NCBI GenBank assembly: GCA_947452355.1
Contig: CANGCU010000003.1
Span: 1-21,661, forward strand
Origin: Microbacteriaceae bacterium
GTDB lineage: Bacteria; Actinomycetota; Actinomycetes; Actinomycetales; Microbacteriaceae
Length of the DNA: 21,661 nt
Direction: 5' to 3'
The notes under the pieces: model-generated
Told to the model about the DNA's origin: nothing
The model's input: only the letters and a program-made list of their open reading frames with translations
The model's database searches: none
Shown: one piece after another, positions 7,694 through 14,819 of the stretch
Position numbering within the stretch: the stretch's first letter is position 1
How the letters are laid out: every line of letters begins with the position of its first letter
Position numbers and translations under genes: made by a program

Positions 7694-7712
7694 GTGGTTA
7701 TCCTCTCACCAC
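7694..7712 (-). promoter_or_regulatory. inverted repeat around the copZ ribosome-binding site
   Basis: On the minus strand GTGGT, nine bases, ACCAC stands directly before the copZ start codon, and the nine-base loop contains the GAGAGGA ribosome site. It could be a small RNA hairpin or part of a repressor site. It does not match the known CsoR or CueR operators by eye. Confidence 0.3.
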
Positions 7713-7740
7713 TGTTTATCAACGGGCGAAGACGCGTCAA
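7713..7740 (-). promoter_or_regulatory. candidate promoter of copZ-copA
   Basis: Minus-strand TTGACG (7735-7740) is separated by 16 bases from TAAACA (7713-7718). The -35 is good (5 of 6) but the -10 is weak and ends in A. Position between tRNA-Leu and copZ is right for a copper-pump promoter. Read-through from the tRNA is also possible because no terminator is evident in the 78-base gap. Confidence 0.3.
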
Positions 7741-7771
7741 TATTCCGGGTTCTCAAAGGAACGTTTCTCTG

Positions 7772-7857
7772 TGGTGCGCAAGAGGGGACTTGAACCCCTA
7801 CGCCCTTACGGGCACTGGCACCTGAAGCCAGCGCGTCTGCCATTCCGCCACTTGCGC
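7772..7857 (-). tRNA. tRNA-Leu(CAG)
   Basis: An 86-nt class II tRNA that includes an encoded CCA. The acceptor stem pairs GCGCAAG with CTTGCGC, followed by ACCA. The anticodon stem is CTGGC/GCCAG with loop TTCAGGT, giving anticodon CAG for the CUG codon. A long variable arm with a stem around CCC..GGG is the class II mark. The T arm is AGGGG-TTCAAGT-CCCCT. It lies divergently next to fhaA, the same neighbour pairing as in mycobacteria. Confidence 0.97.
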
Positions 7858-7879
7858 GCATCCGTGGACGTGCCCGACA

Positions 7880-7885
7880 AGGCTA
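7880..7885 (-). promoter_or_regulatory. candidate -10 element of tRNA-Leu
   Basis: Minus-strand TAGCCT fits TANNNT and would give a primary transcript starting roughly 15 nt before the mature tRNA 5' end. No clear -35 is seen. The 11-bp repeat copy at 7889-7899 stands three bases upstream of it. Confidence 0.35.
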
Positions 7886-7888
7886 TCA

Positions 7889-7937
7889 CGGTGAGGTCAT
7901 CGCTTTCTCGCGAGGTGCGGTGTCGGCGGTGAGGTCA
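7889..7937. repeat. 11-bp direct repeat pair between tRNA-Leu and fhaA
   Basis: CGGTGAGGTCA occurs perfectly at 7889-7899 and 7927-7937, 38 bp start to start. One copy lies three bases from the tRNA -10 candidate and the other four bases from the fhaA -10 candidate. The placement suggests a regulator site serving both divergent promoters, but no regulator is known to me for this sequence. Confidence 0.5.
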
Positions 7938-7960
7938 CGGTTAGAATTGGGGCGACCGTG
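7936..7960 (+). promoter_or_regulatory. promoter of the fhaA-pknB operon with flanking inverted repeat
   Basis: TAGAAT at 7942-7947 matches TATAAT in five of six bases. Transcription would start near 7954, giving a leader of about 20 nt with AGGGGG before the fhaA GTG at 7973. There is no good -35. The -10 is bracketed by CACGGT (7936-7941) and ACCGTG (7955-7960), a perfect inverted repeat with a 13-bp spacer, so the arms are about two helical turns apart, as expected for a dimeric repressor. Confidence 0.55.
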
Positions 7961-7972
7961 CAGGGGGAAATC

Positions 7973-8644
7973 GTGGGCTTACTCGACAACGTTGAACGTG
8001 GTCTTGAGCGACTCGTCAGCGGCGCGTTCGCAAAGTCCTTTCGCGGCGGTGTGCAGCCAATCGAAATCATCGCGGCGCTGAAGCGTGAAATAGATTCGCA
8101 TGCGGTCGTCGTTCAGCGCGATCGAATTCTCGCTCCACACGCCTATACGGTGGGGTTGAACTCGGAAGATTTCGAGCCACTCAACGCCCACGGAACCGTG
8201 CTCGTCAGTGAATTAACCGACGCGGTTCGCGCCTACGCGACTCGGCAGCGGTATAGCTTCACAGCCCCGGTGTCCATCACGCTCGTCGCCGCCTCCGATA
8301 TTGCTCGGGGAGTCATCAAGGTCGCGTCTCAAGCGCTCGACGCAGTGTCGGAATGGCATCCCGCTCTCGAGATCAACGGTGAAACCATACATCTCACCGG
8401 GCCTGAAATCGTCATCGGTCGCGGATCAACAGCCACCGTCATCCTCAGTGACAGCGGTGCTTCGCGTCACCACGCGCGAATCCTCTGGAGCGGGAAGATC
8501 GCCGGCATCGAAGATCTTCAATCGACAAACGGAACGAAGCTCAACGGCACTCGCGTCACGTCATCGCCCCTTGAGCAGGGCGACGTTATCCAAATCGGTG
8601 GAACATCTATCGTGTTCCGCATTCTGCCCGGAGTCGCCGCATGA
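7973..8644 (+). CDS. fhaA: FhaA: DUF3662 plus FHA domain protein
   Basis: FhaA is a cytoplasmic phosphothreonine reader that in mycobacteria binds the phosphorylated pseudokinase MviN/MurJ partner and tunes peptidoglycan synthesis. The protein has 223 aa. The N-terminal DUF3662 domain (about 1-115) has MGLLDNVERGLERLV and GGVQPIEIIAALKRE. The FHA domain (about 131-217) has GR 149-150, SRHHA 164-168 and STNGT 184-188, the phosphothreonine-binding residues. The linker between domains is very short compared with the mycobacterial protein of over 500 aa. I chose GTG 7973, not 7958, because the conserved start is MGLLD and AGGGGG lies five bases upstream. Its TGA overlaps the fhaB ATG (ATGA). It is the first gene of the operon. 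Confidence 0.93.
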   Translation: MGLLDNVERGLERLVSGAFAKSFRGGVQPIEIIAALKREIDSHAVVVQRDRILAPHAYTVGLNSEDFEPLNAHGTVLVSELTDAVRAYATRQRYSFTAPVSITLVAASDIARGVIKVASQALDAVSEWHPALEINGETIHLTGPEIVIGRGSTATVILSDSGASRHHARILWSGKIAGIEDLQSTNGTKLNGTRVTSSPLEQGDVIQIGGTSIVFRILPGVAA

Positions 8645-9138
8645 GCGAGTTAACTCTCTTCGTCTTGCGTTTCGGTTTTCTCGCACTGTTGTGGGTCTTC
8701 GTGTTTGCCCTGGTTTTCGCGCTGCGGAGTGACCTTTTCGGACATTACGTCCGTCGACGTGAGCGCCAACAGGGCGACATCACGCACAACCCCGCGGCCG
8801 AATCATCGCCATTTCTTCCGCCAGCGGAATCACCCACGCCAGCACGACCCGCTCAGAAACTGGTCATCATTGCGGGGGCTCGCGAAGGGCTCGAAATTCC
8901 TCTTGATGCTGACCACCTCACGATTGGTCGAAGTGCACAGTCGGGGCTCGTCATTCGTGACGAGTACACATCAACTAATCATGCTCGACTGCAATTGTGG
9001 AACGGTGACTGGGTCATTCAAGACCTCGGGTCGACGAACGGAACGTTTGTCGACAATCAACGTGTGAGTGTTCCCACACCCGTTGCGCCGTTCACACCAG
9101 TGTCGGTCGGTTCGACGATCTTCGAACTGAGGCCATAG
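8641..9138 (+). CDS. fhaB: FhaB/FipA: membrane-anchored FHA domain protein
   Basis: FhaB (FipA) links Ser/Thr kinase signals to the division apparatus; in mycobacteria it bridges FtsZ and FtsQ under stress. The protein has 165 aa. One N-terminal membrane helix at about 6-28 is followed by a basic stretch and a Pro-rich linker (about 50-72). The C-terminal FHA domain (about 73-163) has IGR at 95-97, STNHAR at 111-116 and STNGT at 131-135. The membrane helix places the FHA domain in the cytoplasm near the membrane. It overlaps fhaA by 4 nt at its start, and its TAG stop directly abuts the GTG of pstP. Confidence 0.93.
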   Translation: MSELTLFVLRFGFLALLWVFVFALVFALRSDLFGHYVRRRERQQGDITHNPAAESSPFLPPAESPTPARPAQKLVIIAGAREGLEIPLDADHLTIGRSAQSGLVIRDEYTSTNHARLQLWNGDWVIQDLGSTNGTFVDNQRVSVPTPVAPFTPVSVGSTIFELRP

Positions 9139-10377
9139 GTGGACGCGCGCGTCCTGTCGGTTGCGAGCAGCCATATCGGGCGAGTTCGATCGAGTAATCA
9201 GGATTCCGGTTACGCCGGAACGCATCTCTTCCTGGTTGCCGACGGGATGGGCGGTCACGCGGGCGGAGACGTTGCCAGTTCATTGGCGACGCAGACCATC
9301 ACCGCATTGGCGGACGAACGTTTTGAATCGATTGAGGTCGCACAAGAACAACTCCTCAGTGGCGTAACGAACAGCGCGGCCGAACTCATCGAGGCGGTGC
9401 GCGAACACCCCGATCTCGGCGGAATGGGCACGACGGTGAGCGCACTTCTCCGCCACAATAACCAGGTCGTCATCGCACACATCGGCGATTCACGTATCTA
9501 TCGATTCAGGAAGGGCGTCCTGACACAGGTCACAACCGACCACACCTTTGTCCAAAAACTCGTGGAAACCGGTCGCATTACCCCCGAAGAGGCGATGGTC
9601 CATCCGCGACGGAACGTTCTCATGCGTGTCCTGGGTGATGTTGCCGGCAGTGTCGAAATCGATACCGCGATTCTGGATACCGAGCCCGGTGACCGTTGGC
9701 TGCTGTGTTCCGACGGTTTATGTGGGTTTGTCCCTGAACATCTCGTTGCTGAGGTCATGGCCGACGTGCCCGACGCGGCAAAAGCGGCGAAAAAGCTGAT
9801 CGATTTGGCTCTTTACCGCGGCGCACCCGACAACGTCACTGTCGTCATTGCGGGGGTCAACGAAACCGAAATGAGTGCGGCATCGAAACCGGTGTTGGTT
9901 GGGGCAGCGGCGCAGCCCCTCATGTTCGATGCCATCACGAAGAGCCTCCCCGCCGTCACGTCACACTCGTTCTTCTCTCCGCGATCTCGTGCCCACGAAG
10001 AAACCTTTGAAACCGCTGACTACCTCGACACTCTCATTGCGGAGGATAAAAAGCGGGCGGCCAAGAGGAGAATTCGGTGGACGGTTTATCTGTCGGGCAC
10101 TCTCACCGTGCTCATTTTCGCGGGCATTTACGGCTACGTCTGGACACAATCGCAGTATTACGTTGGATCTGATGCGGACAGCGTCGTGGTGTATCGCGGT
10201 GTCAACGCTGATTTTGGCTCAATCCCGCTGCACACGATAGTTCGAGACACGGGGATTCCCCTCAACACCCTGTCGCAATTCGTGCGCACATCGGTTGAAC
10301 GGACCATCCCCGTCTTGAGCCTCAAACAAGCAGAACTCGTCGTCGAAAGGATTGGGAATGGCTCTCAGTCCCAATAG
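9139..10377 (+). CDS. pstP: PP2C-family Ser/Thr protein phosphatase, membrane-bound
   Basis: PstP is the partner phosphatase of PknA and PknB and removes phosphate from them and their substrates. The protein has 412 aa. The PP2C domain (about 1-238) shows SSNQDS 18-23, VADGMGGHAGG 33-43, GMGTTVSAL 95-103, HIGDSRIY 114-121, CSDGLCG 190-196 and DNVTVV 231-236. The metal-binding aspartates D22, D35, D117, D192 and D231 are in place. A juxtamembrane linker (240-310), one membrane helix (about 314-334) and a small outer domain of about 75 residues follow. The GTG start touches the fhaB stop with no gap and begins the conserved MDARVLSVASSHIG. The 3' end overlaps rodA by 20 nt. Confidence 0.94.
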   Translation: MDARVLSVASSHIGRVRSSNQDSGYAGTHLFLVADGMGGHAGGDVASSLATQTITALADERFESIEVAQEQLLSGVTNSAAELIEAVREHPDLGGMGTTVSALLRHNNQVVIAHIGDSRIYRFRKGVLTQVTTDHTFVQKLVETGRITPEEAMVHPRRNVLMRVLGDVAGSVEIDTAILDTEPGDRWLLCSDGLCGFVPEHLVAEVMADVPDAAKAAKKLIDLALYRGAPDNVTVVIAGVNETEMSAASKPVLVGAAAQPLMFDAITKSLPAVTSHSFFSPRSRAHEETFETADYLDTLIAEDKKRAAKRRIRWTVYLSGTLTVLIFAGIYGYVWTQSQYYVGSDADSVVVYRGVNADFGSIPLHTIVRDTGIPLNTLSQFVRTSVERTIPVLSLKQAELVVERIGNGSQSQ

Positions 10378-11749
10378 CGTCGACAATTCGACCATCACGG
10401 AGCAACTGATGTTGCGCCTCAAGGTGCCGACGAAGCTTCGAAATCTGGAGGCGACCCTCATCGTTTTCGCGATGGTCGTGACCTCCGCCGCCCTCGCTCT
10501 GGTGGATCTGGGAACAACGGGAAAGCTCAATCCGCCCATCATTGGACTGACTCTTGGATTGGGAGCAATCGTCCTCGCGATGCACGTCGCGCAACGCTTT
10601 GTCGCGCGCGACGCCGACCCACTCATCCTCCCGATTGTGACGTTGCTCAATGGTCTCGGGATTGTGATGATTCACCGACTCGACATTTCCGCTGGACTGA
10701 CGGGGTGGCAGGCGAACGCAACACGCCAAATGGTGTGGACAGCAATCGCCACCGTTGTCGCAATTGCGGTGATCGTGACCGTTCGGAACCACCGAGTTCT
10801 CCAGCGGTACCGGTACGTCTGGATGCTGATTGGTGTCATCCTGCTGATGCTCCCGCTCGTGCCAATCATCGGTGTCACCATTAACGGGGCACGACTCTGG
10901 GTTGACCTTGGGTTTGTCTCGTTCCAGCCCGGGGAAATCGGCAAAATCGCCCTCGCCTTATTCTTTGCGGGTTATCTTGTCACTGCGCGCGATTCGCTGT
11001 CGGTTGTCGGTAAGCGCATGTTCGGTGTGACCTGGCCGCGAATCAAAGACCTCGGGCCAATTGTTATCGTGTGGGCACTAGCCATGGTCGTGCTCATTTT
11101 CCAACGCGACCTCGGAACCTCGCTGTTGTATTTCGGGCTATTCCTCGTGCTGATGTACGTCGCGACCGGGCGGGCCATCTGGTTCGTTGTTGGTGGGGGC
11201 CTGTTCGGCACCGGCGCGCTTGTGGCGAGCCAGTTTCTGACCTATGTTCAGGGGCGCTTCTCGGCATGGCTCGACTCGTTCAATCAGGCAAACTACGAGG
11301 CAATCGGTGGCTCCTATCAACTGGTGCAAGGAATCTTCGGGTTCGCATCCGGCGGCATCATCGGGACAGGCTTGGGAGCGGGTCATCCCGGAATTGTTCC
11401 CCTCGCCGAATCGGATTACATCGTTGCCAGCCTCGGCGAAGAACTCGGCCTCGTCGGCGTGTTCGCGATTCTCTCCTTGTACATGCTGTTTGTTGCTCGC
11501 GGAATTCGGATTGGAATCAATGGATCCGATGATTTCGGTCGGTTGCTCGCCGTGGGTCTCACCTTCGTAATCGCACTTCAAGTTTTCATTGTCATCGGTG
11601 GAGTCACTCGAGTGATTCCGGTGACCGGGCTGACGACACCGTTCCTCGCCGCGGGAGGTTCATCTCTCGTCGCAAACTGGATCATCGTCGCTCTGTTGTT
11701 GCGACTGAGCGACACGGTTCGTCATCAGCGTGAAGAGGTGGCCTCGTGA
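10358..11749 (+). CDS. rodA: SEDS-family peptidoglycan glycosyltransferase RodA/FtsW type
   Basis: SEDS proteins polymerise lipid II into glycan strands and work with a class B penicillin-binding protein, here PbpA downstream. The protein has 463 aa with about ten membrane helices from residue 30 on. Family marks are GARLWVDLGFVSFQPGEIGK (177-196), the catalytic-region ESDYIVASLGEELG with D353, and PVTGLTTPFLAAGGSSL (421-437). ATG 10358 is preferred over TTG 10352 because AAAGG lies seven bases upstream. It starts inside pstP (20-nt overlap) and its TGA overlaps the pbpA GTG (GTGA). Position beside pbpA marks it as the elongation-type RodA of this locus, not the FtsW of the dcw cluster. Confidence 0.94.
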   Translation: MALSPNSVDNSTITEQLMLRLKVPTKLRNLEATLIVFAMVVTSAALALVDLGTTGKLNPPIIGLTLGLGAIVLAMHVAQRFVARDADPLILPIVTLLNGLGIVMIHRLDISAGLTGWQANATRQMVWTAIATVVAIAVIVTVRNHRVLQRYRYVWMLIGVILLMLPLVPIIGVTINGARLWVDLGFVSFQPGEIGKIALALFFAGYLVTARDSLSVVGKRMFGVTWPRIKDLGPIVIVWALAMVVLIFQRDLGTSLLYFGLFLVLMYVATGRAIWFVVGGGLFGTGALVASQFLTYVQGRFSAWLDSFNQANYEAIGGSYQLVQGIFGFASGGIIGTGLGAGHPGIVPLAESDYIVASLGEELGLVGVFAILSLYMLFVARGIRIGINGSDDFGRLLAVGLTFVIALQVFIVIGGVTRVIPVTGLTTPFLAAGGSSLVANWIIVALLLRLSDTVRHQREEVAS

Positions 11750-13200
11750 TTAAGGAGCTTGGCCGCGTCAGTATCGGAATCGGCGTTCTGTTCGGTGCGC
11801 TGTTCGTGTCGACCACGATTATTCAAGTTTTCCAGGCAGATGGCCTTCGCGTCGACCCGCGAAATGTTCGCACCCTCTACGACTCGTATGCGACCGAGCG
11901 TGGATCGATTCTCGTCGGTTCTACCCAAATAGCGGAATCTGTTCCATCGGACGATGTCTACAAGTATCAGCGCACGTATAACGGTGGTGGACTTTACGCG
12001 CCGATCACCGGGTACTACACAATCAATCAGGGAATCAGTGGACTCGAGTTTGCGATGAACGACAAACTGAGCGGGCAGTCCAATTCCCAATTCTTTGACC
12101 AGGTCATGTCACTAGTGTCGGGAACCGACCCTCGCGGCGCATCGATCAAGTTGACGGTCAACGCCGCAATTCAACAAGCCGCTCGGGATGCTCTCGGGAA
12201 TTTGACGGGGGCGGCAATTGCTATCGAGCCCTCGACGGGTCGCATCCTGGCCCTCGTCAGCACGCCGTCGTTCGACCCCAACGACCTCGCGGCCCACGAC
12301 ACCAACGCGGTCGCCGATAAGTTCCACAGCCTGAACAGCTCGAGCGGAACGCCCCTCATCAACCGAGCAATAGCCGGTGATTTGTATCACCCTGGTTCTG
12401 TTTTCAAACTCGTCGTGGCCGCAGCAGCACTCGATTCTGGGATCATGACGGAAAGGTCCACTTTCCCCAACCCCGCACAACTGAAACTTCCCCTCAGCGA
12501 TTCACACATCGAAAATTGGAGTGGCGGCACGTGCGGGCCTGGAAAAGTCGTCTCGATTGCAACCGCGTTGCGGTTATCGTGCAACATCCCGTTTGCCGAA
12601 ATTGGTGCTCAACTCGGTGAGGCGCGCGTTCGTGATTACGCCGAAGCGTTTGGTTTTGGCGCGACAGTCAAGATTCCCATGGCGGCCACCCCGTCCGTTT
12701 TTCCGTCAGGGATGGATGACGCTCAACTGATGCTGTCGTCGTTTGGTCAGTTCGATGTCCGAGTGACTCCCCTGCAAATTGCAATGGTCAGTTCGGCAGT
12801 TGCTAATGGCGGAGTACTCATGGCTCCGACCATCGTTGATTCGGTGCTGGCGCGTGATCTTTCGCCCCTTGCGCCATTTTCTCCTGTGCAGTACTCGACT
12901 CCCATTTCGCCGACTACAGCCGAAACGCTTCGAGCGATGATGGTTGATGATGTCGCCAACGGTGTTGCCGGTGGAGCTCGAATCCCTGGGATTGACGTTG
13001 CCGGAAAGACCGGGACGGCCGAAAATGGCGACGGTGAACCGTACACCCTTTGGTTTACAGGGTTTGCCCCGGCTGATAACCCGCGGGTTGCTCTGGTCGT
13101 TGTCGTCGAAAACGGCGGCGGGCAGGGCCAGTCGGCGACGGGCAATACGGTCGCCGCGCCCATCGCTCGAAAGATTTTGCAGGCGGTGTTGGACCAATGA
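11746..13200 (+). CDS. pbpA: class B penicillin-binding protein, transpeptidase
   Basis: PbpA cross-links peptidoglycan outside the membrane and pairs with RodA. The protein has 484 aa. An N-terminal membrane anchor at about 8-28 is followed by a short dimerisation/pedestal region (30-150) and the transpeptidase domain (about 155-480). Active-site motifs are SVFK 218-221 with acylated S218, SCN 278-280 and KTGT 421-424. The size and short N-terminal region match the mycobacterial PbpA group. GTG 11746 overlaps the rodA stop by 4 nt and the TGA overlaps the pknA ATG (ATGA), so rodA, pbpA and pknA are translationally coupled. Confidence 0.95.
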   Translation: MIKELGRVSIGIGVLFGALFVSTTIIQVFQADGLRVDPRNVRTLYDSYATERGSILVGSTQIAESVPSDDVYKYQRTYNGGGLYAPITGYYTINQGISGLEFAMNDKLSGQSNSQFFDQVMSLVSGTDPRGASIKLTVNAAIQQAARDALGNLTGAAIAIEPSTGRILALVSTPSFDPNDLAAHDTNAVADKFHSLNSSSGTPLINRAIAGDLYHPGSVFKLVVAAAALDSGIMTERSTFPNPAQLKLPLSDSHIENWSGGTCGPGKVVSIATALRLSCNIPFAEIGAQLGEARVRDYAEAFGFGATVKIPMAATPSVFPSGMDDAQLMLSSFGQFDVRVTPLQIAMVSSAVANGGVLMAPTIVDSVLARDLSPLAPFSPVQYSTPISPTTAETLRAMMVDDVANGVAGGARIPGIDVAGKTGTAENGDGEPYTLWFTGFAPADNPRVALVVVVENGGGQGQSATGNTVAAPIARKILQAVLDQ

Positions 13201-14819
13201 GACCCCAGATTGGACACACATTCGGCGGCCGCTACGAGCTGAAGTCTCGCCTCGCGATTGGCGGAATGGGCGAAGTGTGGCAAGCGCTCGACAAGGTGAT
13301 CGAGCGGAACGTTGCGATCAAGATTCTCAAGGAGGAATACCTTGGTGACCGTGCATTCCGCGAACGTTTCCGCGCAGAGGCCCGGCACGCCGCACTCGTC
13401 AATCATGAGGGCATCGCGAGTGTCTATGACTTCGGTGAAGAAGAGGGCAGCGCCTATCTCGTCATGGAACTTGTTCCAGGTGAAGCGTTGTCGACCATCC
13501 TCGAACGGGAGCGATTCCTTGCTCCAGAACGAGTGCTCGACATCATTGCGCAAACGGCTTCCGCTTTACACGCGGCGCACGAAGCGGGATTGGTCCATCG
13601 CGATATCAAGCCCGGAAACCTACTGATTACACCTGATGGACGTGTGAAAATTACGGACTTCGGAATAGCGCGGGCCGTTGATCAGGTCCCACTGACCGCC
13701 ACGGGACAGGTCATGGGAACGGTGCAATATTTGTCGCCCGAGCAGGCTTCCGGCAAGTCCGCGAGCGCCCTCACCGACATTTACTCTCTCGGCATTGTCG
13801 CCTACGAGGCGCTCGCGGGAAAGCGCCCGTTCACCGGGGAATCTCAAGTCGCCATTGCAATGGCACACATCAAAAACCCCGCGCCACCGCTTCCCGACAG
13901 CATTCCGTCCGCTGTACGAAATCTCGTGTTTGCCTGTATCGCCAAGAAACCCGAACATCGGCCATCGTCTGCGCGAAAACTGGCTCGTGCGGCGATTGCC
14001 ATCAAACGGGGCCGGGTTGGCGAAGCTCTCGCGCTTGTTCCCGCCGTCGATGACGAACCCCATGATGTGACAGAGGACACGTCGACACGAGTTTTGCCGG
14101 TCTCGGTTCCCTCGGGCAAGGACGAGTTGCCGCGTCGCTATTCTCGATTGCCGCGGACCTGGCTCCTCGTTGGGCTCGTTGTGGTTCTGTCCGTTGTGCT
14201 CATCGGATTCATCCTCGCGCTCGTCTTCCGACCATCCTCGCCCGCACCGACACCAGTCCCGAAGCCAAGCAATTCAACCGTTCCGACACCCACTCCTACT
14301 GATCCGCTACAAGGAAACGTCACGGTGAATGAAGATGAATTCATTGGCCTGACGATCAATCAGGTCAACGAGAAATTGCAGGGGATGGGCCTCAGGCTCG
14401 ACGCGGTCACGGGCAACATTGCCCCGTCCATCGACCTCGTGGGAACCGCCTATCGCGTGAACCCAAGGGGTTCCGTCGCGCCCGACTCGCTCGTCGCGGT
14501 GTATTTCTATGACACCATTCCGACGCCACCGTCACCAGCAGCCCTAACAGTCAGCGCGGGACCGTACGCAACGGGAGGGGCCATAACCATCTCGTGGCCA
14601 ACGTATTCCGAGTGCCCGACCGGGTTCGCCTTGGATTCATACGAATTTACGGTCAACGGGGGGTCGTTCCCGAACGTCAGTACTTTTGGCCCCCGCGCGA
14701 CCTCCGCGGACATTGTGATTGATGAAAACACCACCGAAGTCCGTGTGTCGTACATTGTTCGATGCGGTGACCTCGCGTCAAACCCGTCCGAGGACCTGGT
14801 GATCGCCGTTGACCAATAA
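13197..14819 (+). CDS. pknA: membrane Ser/Thr protein kinase PknA with PASTA-like and Fn3-like outer domains
   Basis: A 540-aa eukaryotic-type kinase. The kinase domain (about 13-265) has the Gly loop IGGMGEV (21-27), K42, E61, HRDIKPGN (134-141), DFG (154-156) and SPE (180-182). The activation loop has the classical TxT, T167-A-T169, the autophosphorylation sites of PknA/PknB kinases. A single membrane helix spans about 321-343. A Pro/Thr linker (348-370) leads to one PASTA-like repeat (about 378-438) and a C-terminal beta-rich segment (about 447-539) that looks like an Fn3/Ig-type domain with two cysteines, C473 and C523. Mycobacterial PknA has no large ectodomain, so this outer part is noteworthy. 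Its order in the operon, right after pbpA and before pknB, supports the name. Start overlaps pbpA by 4 nt. Confidence 0.92.
   Translation: MRPQIGHTFGGRYELKSRLAIGGMGEVWQALDKVIERNVAIKILKEEYLGDRAFRERFRAEARHAALVNHEGIASVYDFGEEEGSAYLVMELVPGEALSTILERERFLAPERVLDIIAQTASALHAAHEAGLVHRDIKPGNLLITPDGRVKITDFGIARAVDQVPLTATGQVMGTVQYLSPEQASGKSASALTDIYSLGIVAYEALAGKRPFTGESQVAIAMAHIKNPAPPLPDSIPSAVRNLVFACIAKKPEHRPSSARKLARAAIAIKRGRVGEALALVPAVDDEPHDVTEDTSTRVLPVSVPSGKDELPRRYSRLPRTWLLVGLVVVLSVVLIGFILALVFRPSSPAPTPVPKPSNSTVPTPTPTDPLQGNVTVNEDEFIGLTINQVNEKLQGMGLRLDAVTGNIAPSIDLVGTAYRVNPRGSVAPDSLVAVYFYDTIPTPPSPAALTVSAGPYATGGAITISWPTYSECPTGFALDSYEFTVNGGSFPNVSTFGPRATSADIVIDENTTEVRVSYIVRCGDLASNPSEDLVIAVDQ

Noticed and set aside
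12747..13553. 268-codon minus-strand open frame across the pbpA-pknA junction
   Set aside because: Both underlying genes are complete with all motifs and a coupled ATGA junction; the antisense product matches nothing I know.
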